A stretch of 64,000 nucleotides of DNA, taken from the NCBI GenBank assembly GCA_028281785.1, contig JANQJG010000065.1, positions 1-64,000 of the forward strand. Direction: 5' to 3'. This document shows, piece by piece, positions 36,842 through 44,727 of this stretch; the first letter of the stretch is position 1, and the number at the start of each line of letters is the position of its first letter. Below the pieces are notes generated by a model. The model saw only the letters and a program-made list of their open reading frames with translations. It was not told where the DNA came from and ran no database searches. The stretch is from Rhodospirillales bacterium. GTDB lineage: Bacteria; Pseudomonadota; Alphaproteobacteria; Rhodospirillales; Shumkoniaceae. The translations under genes were made by a program, and so were the position numbers.

Positions 36842-37726
36842 CTATTGATCGGTGAAGCGGTAGAGCTTTTGCGGGTTGTCGGCCAATATCCGGGCATACG
36901 CGTCGTCCTCGGACACACAGGCGCCGAGGAAGTTCAGCAAATCCCCGTCATTCGGCATGACGCCCTCGTACTGGACATGGGGCCAGTCTGACCCCCAGAC
37001 CACCCGTTCCGGGTTGACGGCCATCAGCTCCCGGACGAACGGTTCGGCATCGACCATTCGCGGTAGGTCCGCCGTCAGCCGATAGATCCCGGAGAGCTTG
37101 ACCCAGCATTTTCCCTCGCCGAGCAGTCCGACAAGGCGTTGGAACCCCGGATCGTCGAGACCGGCGGAAACCGTGAACCGGCAGGCGTGATCGAAAACCA
37201 CCGGGATGGGCAGGGCCGTCAGCCGTTCCCCGACCTCCAGCAGGGTATCGGGCGAAAACATGATGACCTCGGCATGGAAATCGAGGTCGGCGAGCCTCGG
37301 CGCCAGAGCCTCCAGGTCTTCGAGTTCGAAACCCGCCGGGCCGATGAGGTTGAGGCGAATGCCGCACATCCCGCCGCTCTTGAGCGTTTGAAGTTCCTGG
37401 GTCGAGGCGTCCGGCCCAACGAGCGCGATTCCCTTGTACCCATCGCCCAGAACCCTCAAGGCATCCAGCGTGACCGAGTTATCGGTTCCGTAGACGTTGG
37501 AATGGACGAGAACGCCTCGCGAAAGACCCAGCGCCCGATGAAGCCGGCAGTATTCAGCAAGATAGTGCTCGAAGTCGCCGGGCGCGGGGTCGAAGGGCCG
37601 ATCCGCGGCATGCGGGTAGGCACCCGCGCCGCCATACATGTGGGCGTGGCAATCGCAGGCATTTTCCGGCGTCGGACGCGTCGGAGGCGTGAGCTTCGAC
37701 AGCGGCGTTTGGCAGACGGGTCGCAT
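36842..37726 (-). CDS. Amidohydrolase family protein (2-pyrone-4,6-dicarboxylate hydrolase-like)
   Basis: This TIM-barrel metal-dependent hydrolase of 294 residues resembles the LigI/PDC hydrolase group. The metal-site start DCHAHMYGG (about 24-32), the barrel His in FDHACRFTVS, and the conserved GSDWPHVQYEG near the C-terminus are present. The known family reaction is lactone opening of 2-pyrone-4,6-dicarboxylate in protocatechuate 4,5-cleavage; related members act on other lactones. It starts 11 bases after the SDR gene, and both diverge from a tripartite tricarboxylate transporter. This supports a role in catabolism of an imported carboxylic acid. Confidence 0.85.
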   Translation of the reverse strand: MRPVCQTPLSKLTPPTRPTPENACDCHAHMYGGAGAYPHAADRPFDPAPGDFEHYLAEYCRLHRALGLSRGVLVHSNVYGTDNSVTLDALRVLGDGYKGIALVGPDASTQELQTLKSGGMCGIRLNLIGPAGFELEDLEALAPRLADLDFHAEVIMFSPDTLLEVGERLTALPIPVVFDHACRFTVSAGLDDPGFQRLVGLLGEGKCWVKLSGIYRLTADLPRMVDAEPFVRELMAVNPERVVWGSDWPHVQYEGVMPNDGDLLNFLGACVSEDDAYARILADNPQKLYRFTDQ

Positions 37727-37737
37727 CCGATTTCCTT

Positions 37738-38544
37738 TCAGGTTTCAGAACCTTGTATGCCCCGCGCCCGCAACTCGGGTCCGGCGAACCGGAGGCCGCC
37801 ACCCGCCACATCGATCAAGGCCCCGGTAATGTAGGAGGCGTCCTCGGAGAGCAGCCAGAGAATCGGCCGCGCCACATCGATGGGTTCCGCGCATCGCTTC
37901 ATAGGGATGGTATCGGCAATTTGCTCGCGGTACTTGGAATCGACACGGGCACGCTCCGTCATCGGCGTGAGCGTGAACCCGGGCCGGACCGCGTTCACGC
38001 GGATACCCTCCTGCGCGACTTCCCGGGCGAACCCGATGGTGAACGCGTCGATGGCCGCCTTGGAGGCCGCGTAGTGGGTTCGGCCAGCCCGGCCACCGAA
38101 CGTCCCCGCCAAGGACGACACGTTGACGATGGCCCCGCCGGCCCCGCCGGCCATCGTCGACATCCGGCGCGCCGCCTCGCGGGCGCAAAGTATGGTTCCG
38201 AGCGCGTTGACCTCGAAAACCATCCGGATTGCCGTTTCGGTAAGCTCCGAGACCCGTAGCGGCGCGCCGCCATTGACCCCGGCGTTGCTCACGAGCGCGT
38301 CAAGCCCGCCAAACTCACGATCCACGGCGGCAAACATCTCAACCACATCCGCCTCGCGGGAGATGTCGGCCTGCACGGCGAACGCCCGGCTTCCGTGGGA
38401 CGTCAGTTCCCGCGCGAGGGTTTCGGCCTCGGCACGTTCCCGTAAAAAGGCAATGGCGACATCGTAACCGCTCGCCGTCAACAGCCGAGCGGTCTCCGCA
38501 CCGATACCCGTCGCGCCGCCCGTGACCAGAGCTCGTTTTCTCAT
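37738..38544 (-). CDS. SDR family NAD(P)-dependent oxidoreductase
   Basis: This classical short-chain dehydrogenase has 268 residues. The cofactor motif TGGATGIG is at residues 8-15, the NAG motif at 87-89, catalytic Ser at 143-144 (NVSSLAG) and Tyr158/Lys162 (HYAASK). The C-terminal VAGGGLRF is typical of FabG-like members. The substrate is probably a hydroxy or keto acid related to the adjacent amidohydrolase and TTT transporter, which is inferred from context alone. Confidence 0.92.
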   Translation of the reverse strand: MRKRALVTGGATGIGAETARLLTASGYDVAIAFLRERAEAETLARELTSHGSRAFAVQADISREADVVEMFAAVDREFGGLDALVSNAGVNGGAPLRVSELTETAIRMVFEVNALGTILCAREAARRMSTMAGGAGGAIVNVSSLAGTFGGRAGRTHYAASKAAIDAFTIGFAREVAQEGIRVNAVRPGFTLTPMTERARVDSKYREQIADTIPMKRCAEPIDVARPILWLLSEDASYITGALIDVAGGGLRFAGPELRARGIQGSET

Positions 38545-38557
38545 TCGCCGTCGCCTC

Positions 38558-38829
38558 TAGAGCATATCTTTTTCATACGGAATCATTCTGACAGAGCGGT
38601 TTCGGTCCGGGACCAGGAGGGCGTCGCCGAGCGTATCGGGGACTACGGTCAAGGCGCTCGACGCCGTCCACGGCCCGAAACCGCCTGCCCCGCAGGGGTG
38701 GGCCGCGGCGGCCATCCGCGGCGTTGTCCGGCTCGTCCGATGTCACGGCATCGCGCTTCACCGGACGCCTGGCGGGCTGAACCGCCGCGACACCATCAGA
38801 ATGGGTCCATATGAAAAAGACATGCTCTA
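38558..38829. mobile_element. MITE-like element, copy 1 (272 bp)
   Basis: This element is bounded by TA and starts TAGAGCATATCTTTTTCATA; its other end is the near-perfect reverse complement. The terminal repeats are about 33 bp with roughly three mismatches. A second copy of identical length lies at 63247-63518 with about 18 differences by eye (about 93% identity). An internal inverted repeat (GCGGTTTCGG ... CCGAAACCGC) makes it strongly foldable. It encodes no transposase. TA ends suggest mobilisation by an IS630/Tc1-type enzyme. It sits in the divergent spacer between the SDR gene and TctC. Confidence 0.85.
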
Positions 38830-38860
38830 ACAGCCCTCGCTTCGCCGAAGCTTATTTATC

Positions 38861-38883
38861 TGACAAATTGATAAATTTTGTCA
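38861..38883. promoter_or_regulatory. Candidate operator upstream of the first TTT operon
   Basis: Inverted repeat TGACAAA (38861-38867) / TTTGTCA (38877-38883) with a 9-base AT-rich spacer. It precedes an AT-rich promoter area (TTGACA 38912-38917, TATAAA 38932-38937, though with a short 14-base spacer). The FadR-type regulator encoded at the end of the same operon is the obvious candidate ligand. The 38830-38980 spacer is otherwise empty. Confidence 0.4.
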
Positions 38884-38980
38884 ACGGTTTACCAATCCTC
38901 CCATGAACTTATTGACATATATAGTATTTTTTATAAACTTTAGAAAATTATTTGTCATTTTACGCTAACAGGAGAGGTTG

Positions 38981-39934
38981 ATGAAAAAAACCATTCCCGC
39001 TCTGTGCGGGCTGTTCGCCGCTCTGACGCTGACCCTCACTGGCACGTCAGAGGTCGTGGCATATCCCGAGAAGCCGGTCGTGATCGTGGTGCCGTACAAG
39101 GCCGGCGGAAATTCCGATCGGCACACCCGGCTGCTTCAGCCGGCCCTCCAGGACGCCCTGGGAGCCGACATCGTCGTCAAAAATGTCGCGGGCGCGGCCG
39201 GGACGGTCGGGGCCGCGCAGGTGGCCCAGGCCAAGCCCGATGGACATATGCTTGCCATGATGCCCATCGCACCGCCGACCATGCAGCCACATCTTCGGGA
39301 TCTGCCGTATGGCATCGATTCCTTCGAACCCGTCTGCATGGTGGACAACAACCCCGTCGTCCTGATGGTCAACAAGACGTCGCCGTACAAAAGCGTGCAG
39401 GACCTGGTCAGCGCCGCCAAGGCGAACCCCGGATCCCTGACCTACGGCACGACCGGCGGCGGAACCGTCCCCCATCTGGCGGCCATCGGATTTCTGGAGG
39501 GCGCCGACGTTTCCATGAAGCATGTTCCGTTCAGCAACGCGGCGGACGTGATGAAGGCGATCCTCGGCGAGGTCGTCACCATGTTCATCGGTCCCGCGTC
39601 CCTGGTGGAACGGTTCGACGTTCGCCCCCTGGCGATCTTTGCTTCGGAAGCCGTGCCGATGTTCGCGGACGTGCCAACGGCCAAATCCGAGGGGTTGGAC
39701 CTGGTTTTCTCGATTTGGGGTGGGCTTTTCGCGCCGGCCGGAATCCCCGAGGAGACGTATCAGACGCTGACCGCCGCCTGCGCCAAGGCAGTCGCCGATC
39801 CGAGGACGACGGAGGCGATGGCCAAGATCAAGTCCAACGCCGATCCGCGCATCGGGGAAGACTTCAAGAGCTTCGTGCTTTCTCAGTACGAGCTCAATGG
39901 CCGCCTATTGGGGAAGGCCGACCTGCAAAAATAG
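38981..39934 (+). CDS. tctC: Tripartite tricarboxylate transporter substrate-binding protein (TctC), first set
   Basis: This exported Bug/TctC receptor of 317 residues captures an organic anion in the periplasm. A signal peptide (residues 1-27) precedes the family start YPEKPVVIVVPYKAGGNSDRH. The conserved ligand loops NVAGAAGTVGAAQVAQAKPDG and PGSLTYGTTGGGTVPH follow, with GLFAPAGIP near the end. ATG 38981 follows GGAGAGG directly; a TTG three bases upstream is ignored. Ligands of this family include citrate, dicarboxylates, aromatic acids and nicotinate; context (lactonase and SDR) favours a carboxylated catabolic substrate. Confidence 0.93.
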   Translation: MKKTIPALCGLFAALTLTLTGTSEVVAYPEKPVVIVVPYKAGGNSDRHTRLLQPALQDALGADIVVKNVAGAAGTVGAAQVAQAKPDGHMLAMMPIAPPTMQPHLRDLPYGIDSFEPVCMVDNNPVVLMVNKTSPYKSVQDLVSAAKANPGSLTYGTTGGGTVPHLAAIGFLEGADVSMKHVPFSNAADVMKAILGEVVTMFIGPASLVERFDVRPLAIFASEAVPMFADVPTAKSEGLDLVFSIWGGLFAPAGIPEETYQTLTAACAKAVADPRTTEAMAKIKSNADPRIGEDFKSFVLSQYELNGRLLGKADLQK

Positions 39935-40012
39935 TAGAATGGCCAGGGCCGGGCGGTGCGCGCGAACCCCGCGTCGCCGCCCCGTCCGCCATATCCGCGA
40001 GGCTACATCTCC

Positions 40013-40477
40013 ATGGTGCGAATAGGCCGCGATGTCCTCTACGGAGCCGTCATGTTGGGATTCGGCGCTTTTTTGCTTTGGGAGGCGTCGGATCCCAAAT
40101 ACCGCTCCATGGGGGTCGGGACACCGTTCGACCCGGTCTTCTACCCTCGCATTCTGCTTTACATCTGGATGGCCGTCGCCAGCGCCGTCACCCTCAGGGG
40201 TCTTGTCAGGCGCGAAGCGCCGCCCAAAGAAACGCATGACTGGGTCAAACTGGCCGTTATCACCGGGGTGATTGGAGCCTATACGTTCTCGATATCCTTT
40301 CTGGGGTTCTTTTTTTCGAGCGTCCTGCTCTGCGGAACCGTCTGTCTTTTTCTGAGGGTCAAGCAGCCCGTTCTTCTCGTGATCTTCAGCGTCCTGTTTC
40401 CCCTGGCGACCTGGTTCACATTCGTTCACCTGCTGGCCCTGCCGTTGCCGGTATCGCCGTGGTTCTCGCGGCTTTGA
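40013..40477 (+). CDS. tctB: Tripartite tricarboxylate transporter small membrane subunit (TctB), first set
   Basis: This small membrane protein of 154 residues has four hydrophobic helices, as usual for TctB. It starts MVRIGRDVLYGAVMLGFGAF with the GTPFDPVFYPRILLYIWM segment of the family. It pairs with TctA to form the membrane part of the transporter. ATG 40013 is chosen because the preceding 19 codons are Pro/Arg-rich and non-hydrophobic. Four bases separate it from TctA. Confidence 0.88.
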   Translation: MVRIGRDVLYGAVMLGFGAFLLWEASDPKYRSMGVGTPFDPVFYPRILLYIWMAVASAVTLRGLVRREAPPKETHDWVKLAVITGVIGAYTFSISFLGFFFSSVLLCGTVCLFLRVKQPVLLVIFSVLFPLATWFTFVHLLALPLPVSPWFSRL

Positions 40478-40481
40478 CATC

Positions 40482-41969
40482 ATGGAACACGTCGTTCCCG
40501 CCCTTCTGCAAGTCCTGTCACCGGCGTCGATCGCGGCCATCCTGATCGGCACCGTGTTCGGCACCATCGTCGGTGCCCTTCCGGGTCTGGGGTCCGTGGT
40601 GGCGATTACGGTCATCCTTCCGTTCACCTTTGGCATGCCGATCGTGCCCTCCGTGGCGCTGATTCTGGCCGTGTACTGCTCGTCCATCTATGGCGGGTCC
40701 ATATCGGCAATCCTCATCAACACGCCGGGAACCCCACAGGCGGCGGCCACCAACCTGGACGGCTACCCCATGGCCATGGAGGGCAAGGCGTCCCTTGCCC
40801 TGGGCTGGGCGACCGCGGCCTCGGTGTTCGGCGGCGTGTTCTCCACCGGGGTTTTGATCGTGGCGGCGCCGCAGTTGGCGGCCGTCGCGCTGAAGTTCGG
40901 GCCCGTCGAAACCTTCGCGCTGATCGCGTTGGCGCTGACCTGCATCGCAGGCGTTTCCCGCGGCAGCACCTTGAAGGGGTTTGCCGCGGGCATCCTCGGT
41001 CTCTTCCTGGCGACCGTCGGCGCGGACCCGATGACCGGCGATCTGCGGTTCGAGTTCGGGTATTTCCCTTTGACGGCCGGGGTTGGCTTGCTGCCCGTCC
41101 TGATCGGTCTGTTTGCCATCTCGGAAGTCATGGTTCGGGTTTTCCGGCCGCATCAGGCGACGCCGCAAATCGTGGGGACGGTTGGATTCAAGCTGGCTCC
41201 CCTGCGCGAGTGGCTCATTCGATGGAAATCACTCGTCAAGGGCAGCGTCATCGGGTCGTTTGTCGGCGTCCTGCCCGGTACCGGAGCCGCGGTCGCCGCA
41301 TTCATCTCCTATGCCGAGGCGAAGCGGGCGGGAAGGTTCCGGGACAAACTGGGAAAGGGCGAACCCGAGGGAATCGTCGCCGCCGAATCGGCCAACAACG
41401 CGGTGAGCGGCGGCGCGCTGGTGCCGACGCTCGCGCTTGGAATTCCCGGCGACGCGGTCACCGCGATCATGATGTCGGCCCTGATCATCCAAGGTGTCCA
41501 GCCGGGCGTGCGCATGTTCGCCGAAAATCCCGATGTCATCTATGCGGCCTTCATCGTCCTTATCCTCGCCAACCTGGCGATTTTCACGGTCGGCGCCCTG
41601 GGAGTCCGGTATTTCCTCTATGCCTTGCGCATGCCGGTGCCGTTGTTGCTGAGCGTCGTCATCGTGCTCTCCTTTCTCGGAGCCTATGGCGACCGCGGAA
41701 ACGAGTTCGACTTGCTCGTCGCTTTCATCGCCGGGGTCGTCGGGTTCTTTCTGAGGATCAACGGTTTTCCGACCGCTCCCGTCGTTATCGGTCTGGTGCT
41801 CGGTCGTATCTTCGAAGAAAGCTTGCGTCAGGGCTTGATCCTGACCGACAACAGCTTCCAAGGGTTCTTCGTCGGCCATCCGATCGCGGTGGCGTTGTTT
41901 TGCGTTACCTTCGCCATTCTGTTCCTGCCGCCGCTAATTGGCAGCGTGCGACGGTGGAAAGGTCGTTAG
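40482..41969 (+). CDS. tctA: Tripartite tricarboxylate transporter permease (TctA), first set
   Basis: This is the large membrane subunit of 495 residues with 11-12 hydrophobic helices. The TctA signature repeats are present: GTIVGALPGLGSVVAITVIL, CSSIYGGSISAILINTPGTP, then the second-half SFVGVLPGTGAAVAAFISY and ESANNAVSGGALVPTLALGIPGD. It drives cation-coupled uptake of the ligand delivered by TctC. Its TAG stop lies within the TAGAGCAT end of a repeat found elsewhere in this window as a complete MITE. Confidence 0.95.
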   Translation: MEHVVPALLQVLSPASIAAILIGTVFGTIVGALPGLGSVVAITVILPFTFGMPIVPSVALILAVYCSSIYGGSISAILINTPGTPQAAATNLDGYPMAMEGKASLALGWATAASVFGGVFSTGVLIVAAPQLAAVALKFGPVETFALIALALTCIAGVSRGSTLKGFAAGILGLFLATVGADPMTGDLRFEFGYFPLTAGVGLLPVLIGLFAISEVMVRVFRPHQATPQIVGTVGFKLAPLREWLIRWKSLVKGSVIGSFVGVLPGTGAAVAAFISYAEAKRAGRFRDKLGKGEPEGIVAAESANNAVSGGALVPTLALGIPGDAVTAIMMSALIIQGVQPGVRMFAENPDVIYAAFIVLILANLAIFTVGALGVRYFLYALRMPVPLLLSVVIVLSFLGAYGDRGNEFDLLVAFIAGVVGFFLRINGFPTAPVVIGLVLGRIFEESLRQGLILTDNSFQGFFVGHPIAVALFCVTFAILFLPPLIGSVRRWKGR

Positions 41970-42000
41970 AGCATGTCTGGTTCGGTATCCGTTCTGGCCG
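41967..42000. repeat. Lone, degenerate MITE end overlapping the tctA stop
   Basis: TAGAGCATGTCT is identical to one terminal repeat of the 272-bp element; the rest (GGTTCGGTATCCGTTCTGG) is a diverged match. No second end is found downstream. The TA boundary provides the TAG stop of tctA. It may be the relic of an insertion or excision that trimmed the gene end. Confidence 0.5.
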
Positions 42001-42021
42001 CTTGACATGTGGGAGTTGGGT

Positions 42022-42903
42022 ATGAAGCTGACACTCCTGGGAACCGGTTGTCCGCAATGCAGTCCAGACCGCATGGGACCCGCCAGCCTTGTCAGAAACA
42101 ATGGCGGGACATTCCTGGTGGATTGCGGTTCCGGAGTCACCCAGCGCCTAGTTTCAGCCGGCTCATCGGGGGCGCAACTGGATTGCCTGTTTCTCACTCA
42201 TCTCCATTCCGATCACGTGGTGGATCTCTACCAGTTGATCATTTCCAGCTGGCATCAGGGAAGGGATCGGCCGCAGCGCGTGTTCGGGCCCCCCGGCACG
42301 CGGGCGTTCGTCGAGGGGGTGATGGCGTTGTGGGGCGACGAACGCGACGAGAGAATCGCCTTCGAAAAGCGCCTGTCGACGGCCGCGCTCGAGGTCGAGG
42401 TTACGGAGTTCGAGGAGGGAACAATCTTCGAGGAGAACGGCCTAGCCGTCGAGGCGATCGAAGTGAATCATCAGCCGGTGCCACACGCCTATGGTTTCGT
42501 CTTCAGGACCGATAACCGGACCTTGGCGTTCAGCGGCGACACCTGCTATTGGCCGCATTTTCTCAGAAAGGCGAAGGGCGCGGATGTTCTTGTCCATGAG
42601 GTTTTCCTGCATCGCGAAATGCGGGAAACCGGCCGGGGGAGGACGGAAGAGGGGGTAAAAAATGTGACGAGCTATCATACCCTTTCCTCGGAGGTGGGCC
42701 AGGCCGCCTCCGAGGCCGGCGCGCGGGTTCTTGTTCTTCATCATTTCGTCCCCGTCCGATTCGACGCCGAAGGCCTGTTGAACGAGGTCCGACGGTCATA
42801 CGCCGGCCCCATTGTCGTCGGCGAGGATCTGATGAGCGTCGATGTCGACACCGGTGTCGTGGAGTACGCCGGCGGGTATGTCAGTCTCCCTTCGGGCTGG
42901 TAG
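42022..42903 (+). CDS. Metallo-beta-lactamase fold hydrolase (RNase Z/arylsulfatase-like)
   Basis: This MBL-fold protein of 293 residues has start MKLTLLGTGCPQCSPDRMGP, the zinc motif THLHSDHV (H-x-H-x-D-H) at about residues 60-67, then NHQPVPHAYGF, FSGDTCYWP and LHHFVPVR for the remaining ligands. It resembles RNase Z-like and ElaC-like small-molecule hydrolases; the substrate is unknown. GGGAG precedes ATG 42022. Placement in the TTT operon suggests an ester, lactone or sulfate hydrolase acting on the imported compound. Confidence 0.85.
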   Translation: MKLTLLGTGCPQCSPDRMGPASLVRNNGGTFLVDCGSGVTQRLVSAGSSGAQLDCLFLTHLHSDHVVDLYQLIISSWHQGRDRPQRVFGPPGTRAFVEGVMALWGDERDERIAFEKRLSTAALEVEVTEFEEGTIFEENGLAVEAIEVNHQPVPHAYGFVFRTDNRTLAFSGDTCYWPHFLRKAKGADVLVHEVFLHREMRETGRGRTEEGVKNVTSYHTLSSEVGQAASEAGARVLVLHHFVPVRFDAEGLLNEVRRSYAGPIVVGEDLMSVDVDTGVVEYAGGYVSLPSGW

Positions 42904-42912
42904 ACGAAGCGA

Positions 42913-43779
42913 ATGCCACGCAATTCTCCCACAGGGGACAGCCGTCGAAACGCCGAAACGGAGAGATCCGGCCCGTCGGGTTCGACCCGTCTTGCGAGCA
43001 AGAGCGACGAGGGGGCAAGTTCACCCGCGCTGTCTCGGCAGTCGAAGCTTGCCGATCAGGTCTACGACCATGTGTTCGAACAGATCGCATTGGGCAAATG
43101 GGCCGAGGGCCGACGGCTTCCGACGGAAACCCAGATGTGCGAGATGTACCAGGTTTCCCGGCCCGTCGTTCGCGAGGCGCTGGCACACCTGCGCGCCGAC
43201 GGTTTGATCGTGTCTCGGCAGGGATCGGGCAGCTATGTCGATCGGCGGCCGGACACCCATTTCTTGAAGTTCGCGCCAGTCGGCAATATCGCCGAGCTTT
43301 TGAGGTGTTTCGAGTTCCGCGCCGCCTTCGAGGGTGACGCGGCGGCGCTGGCGGCGCTTCGGCGCAGCGGCGAGGACATTGCCCTGATCAAGGAGAAGAT
43401 CGACGACCTAGCCCGGCATCGGGAACCGGCCGAAGAGGGAATCCGCGCGGATTTCGAATTCCACCTTGCGATTTCGATGAGTTCCCGGAACGAGTTCTTC
43501 GTGACCACCATGCGCTCGCTACAGCCGCAGATCCAATACGGAATGAACCTTGCCCGCAATCTGTCACTTCTTAAAACCGAGATCGACCGGGTCGCCCAGG
43601 TTCAGGAGGAGCACCTTGTCATCTTTCGGGCGATTCGAGACGGCAACGCGGACCTCGCCCGCGCGGCGATGCGGGCGCATATCGAAAACACGCGTCAACG
43701 CGTATTGGGCGAAGAGATCCCCGCCCCCGGGAACGAGCGGCCCATACGGCGGAACGCCACACCGCGGAAGACACAGTGA
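42913..43779 (+). CDS. GntR family regulator, FadR/FCD subfamily
   Basis: This 288-residue transcription factor has an N-terminal winged helix (about residues 45-110; QVYDHVFEQIALGKWAEGRRLPTET and VSRPVVREALAHLRADGLIVSRQGSGSYV) and an all-helical FCD effector domain (about 120-265; FEFRAAFEGDAAALAALR, DFEFHLAISMSSRNEFF, HLVIFRAIRDGNADLARAAMR). FCD regulators bind carboxylate effectors. It closes the TTT operon, nine bases after the MBL gene, and may control both that operon and the divergent SDR-amidohydrolase pair. The 44 N-terminal residues before the winged helix are low-complexity. Confidence 0.92.
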   Translation: MPRNSPTGDSRRNAETERSGPSGSTRLASKSDEGASSPALSRQSKLADQVYDHVFEQIALGKWAEGRRLPTETQMCEMYQVSRPVVREALAHLRADGLIVSRQGSGSYVDRRPDTHFLKFAPVGNIAELLRCFEFRAAFEGDAAALAALRRSGEDIALIKEKIDDLARHREPAEEGIRADFEFHLAISMSSRNEFFVTTMRSLQPQIQYGMNLARNLSLLKTEIDRVAQVQEEHLVIFRAIRDGNADLARAAMRAHIENTRQRVLGEEIPAPGNERPIRRNATPRKTQ

Positions 43780-44243
43780 TTCGAGCCCGTTGTTCATTCG
43801 GCGCCTTCTCATCGGGCTGACGGCGGAGCCCCCCGCGCTTGGCACGACGCCGCCGCGCGCGGCCCGCATCTCAAAATACGACATGTCGTAAAATGAAACG
43901 ATAGGGAGGCCCGGCGCCGCGCCCCCTGACCCGGGTGAGATTTCCAGCTTTTCCGTTTCATTATAAAACATCGAGGCAATGCCTCCAGCGAGTCGAGACG
44001 TCGGCGGACGCCGCGACATGGCCGGCCTGGACCCGGACGCAACCGCCCCCAGGCAAACCCCGAACAACCTGGATTTCCGGCCTTTCTCGCGCCCCGCCAA
44101 GGATCGCGGCCCGACCGGCCCCCGTTTTGCGCTAACCTTAAATCCTTCACGTCCTTTCAAATGGTATGCCCCTTGCAAGGCAGCCCCAAAGCCCTGATCA
44201 AAGGGCGCAAGGCCGCCGGGAACAGGGGCCGCAATGGGGAGAC
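43780..44243. promoter_or_regulatory. Regulatory spacer ahead of the TRAP operon
   Basis: No gene is seen. A 14-bp perfect palindrome TACGACATGTCGTA lies at 43877-43890. Next to it AATGAAACG (43892-43900) is matched by CGTTTCATT (43954-43962), a 9-bp inverted repeat 53 bases apart. Both look like regulator sites for the TRAP promoter; the FadR-type regulator just upstream is a candidate. Confidence 0.4.
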
Positions 44244-44726
44244 ATGATGGAGCGCGCATTCCAGTACACGCTGACTCTGCTGATCGGCGCGGTCGCCGCG
44301 ATGGTGTTCGCGCAGGTGATCCTGCGCTACGTCCTCGAAGCCCCGCTGATGGGCCTGGAGGAGATGCTCGTCTATCCGACGCTTTGGCTCTACATCCTCG
44401 GCAGCATCAACGCCTCGCGGGAAAACACGCAGATCAGCGCCAACGTCCTCGAAGTCTTTACCAAGACCGAGCGGACGAAACTGGCCATTCGAACCGTCGC
44501 CAGCTTTGCTACCGTCGGGATCTCGATCTGGCTGACCTGGTGGGCCTGGGACTATTTCCGCTATTCGCTGCGGGTCTGGAAGGAAAGCCCGACCCTCTAC
44601 ATCCCGACATTCTACGCCGAATCCGCGCTGTTCATCGGCCTGACCTGCATGACGATCTATGCCGCCGGCCATATGGTGAGGAACGTCCGCACCCTGATCG
44701 CCGGCACGGGCGAGAAGGAGAGCTGA
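44244..44726 (+). CDS. dctQ: TRAP transporter small permease subunit (DctQ)
   Basis: This four-helix membrane protein of 160 residues is the small subunit of a TRAP transporter. It contains the DctQ-type segments VFAQVILRYVLEAPLMGLEEML and INASRENTQISANVL (His is usual where Gln stands). GGGGAGAC lies five bases before ATG 44244; a second ATG follows at 44247. One base separates its stop from the DctM start. Confidence 0.9.
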   Translation: MMERAFQYTLTLLIGAVAAMVFAQVILRYVLEAPLMGLEEMLVYPTLWLYILGSINASRENTQISANVLEVFTKTERTKLAIRTVASFATVGISIWLTWWAWDYFRYSLRVWKESPTLYIPTFYAESALFIGLTCMTIYAAGHMVRNVRTLIAGTGEKES

Positions 44727-44727
44727 C

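Noticed and set aside
38573..38761. Open frames inside the MITE copies (also 63262-63525), with similar peptides
   Set aside because: The similarity follows from conserved DNA of the element; no ribosome site, no domain, and the peptide ends inside the terminal repeats.
43839..43856. Second sigma54 promoter (TGGCACGACGCCGC)
   Set aside because: The -24 half matches but the -12 GC is misplaced by one base and the TT is missing.
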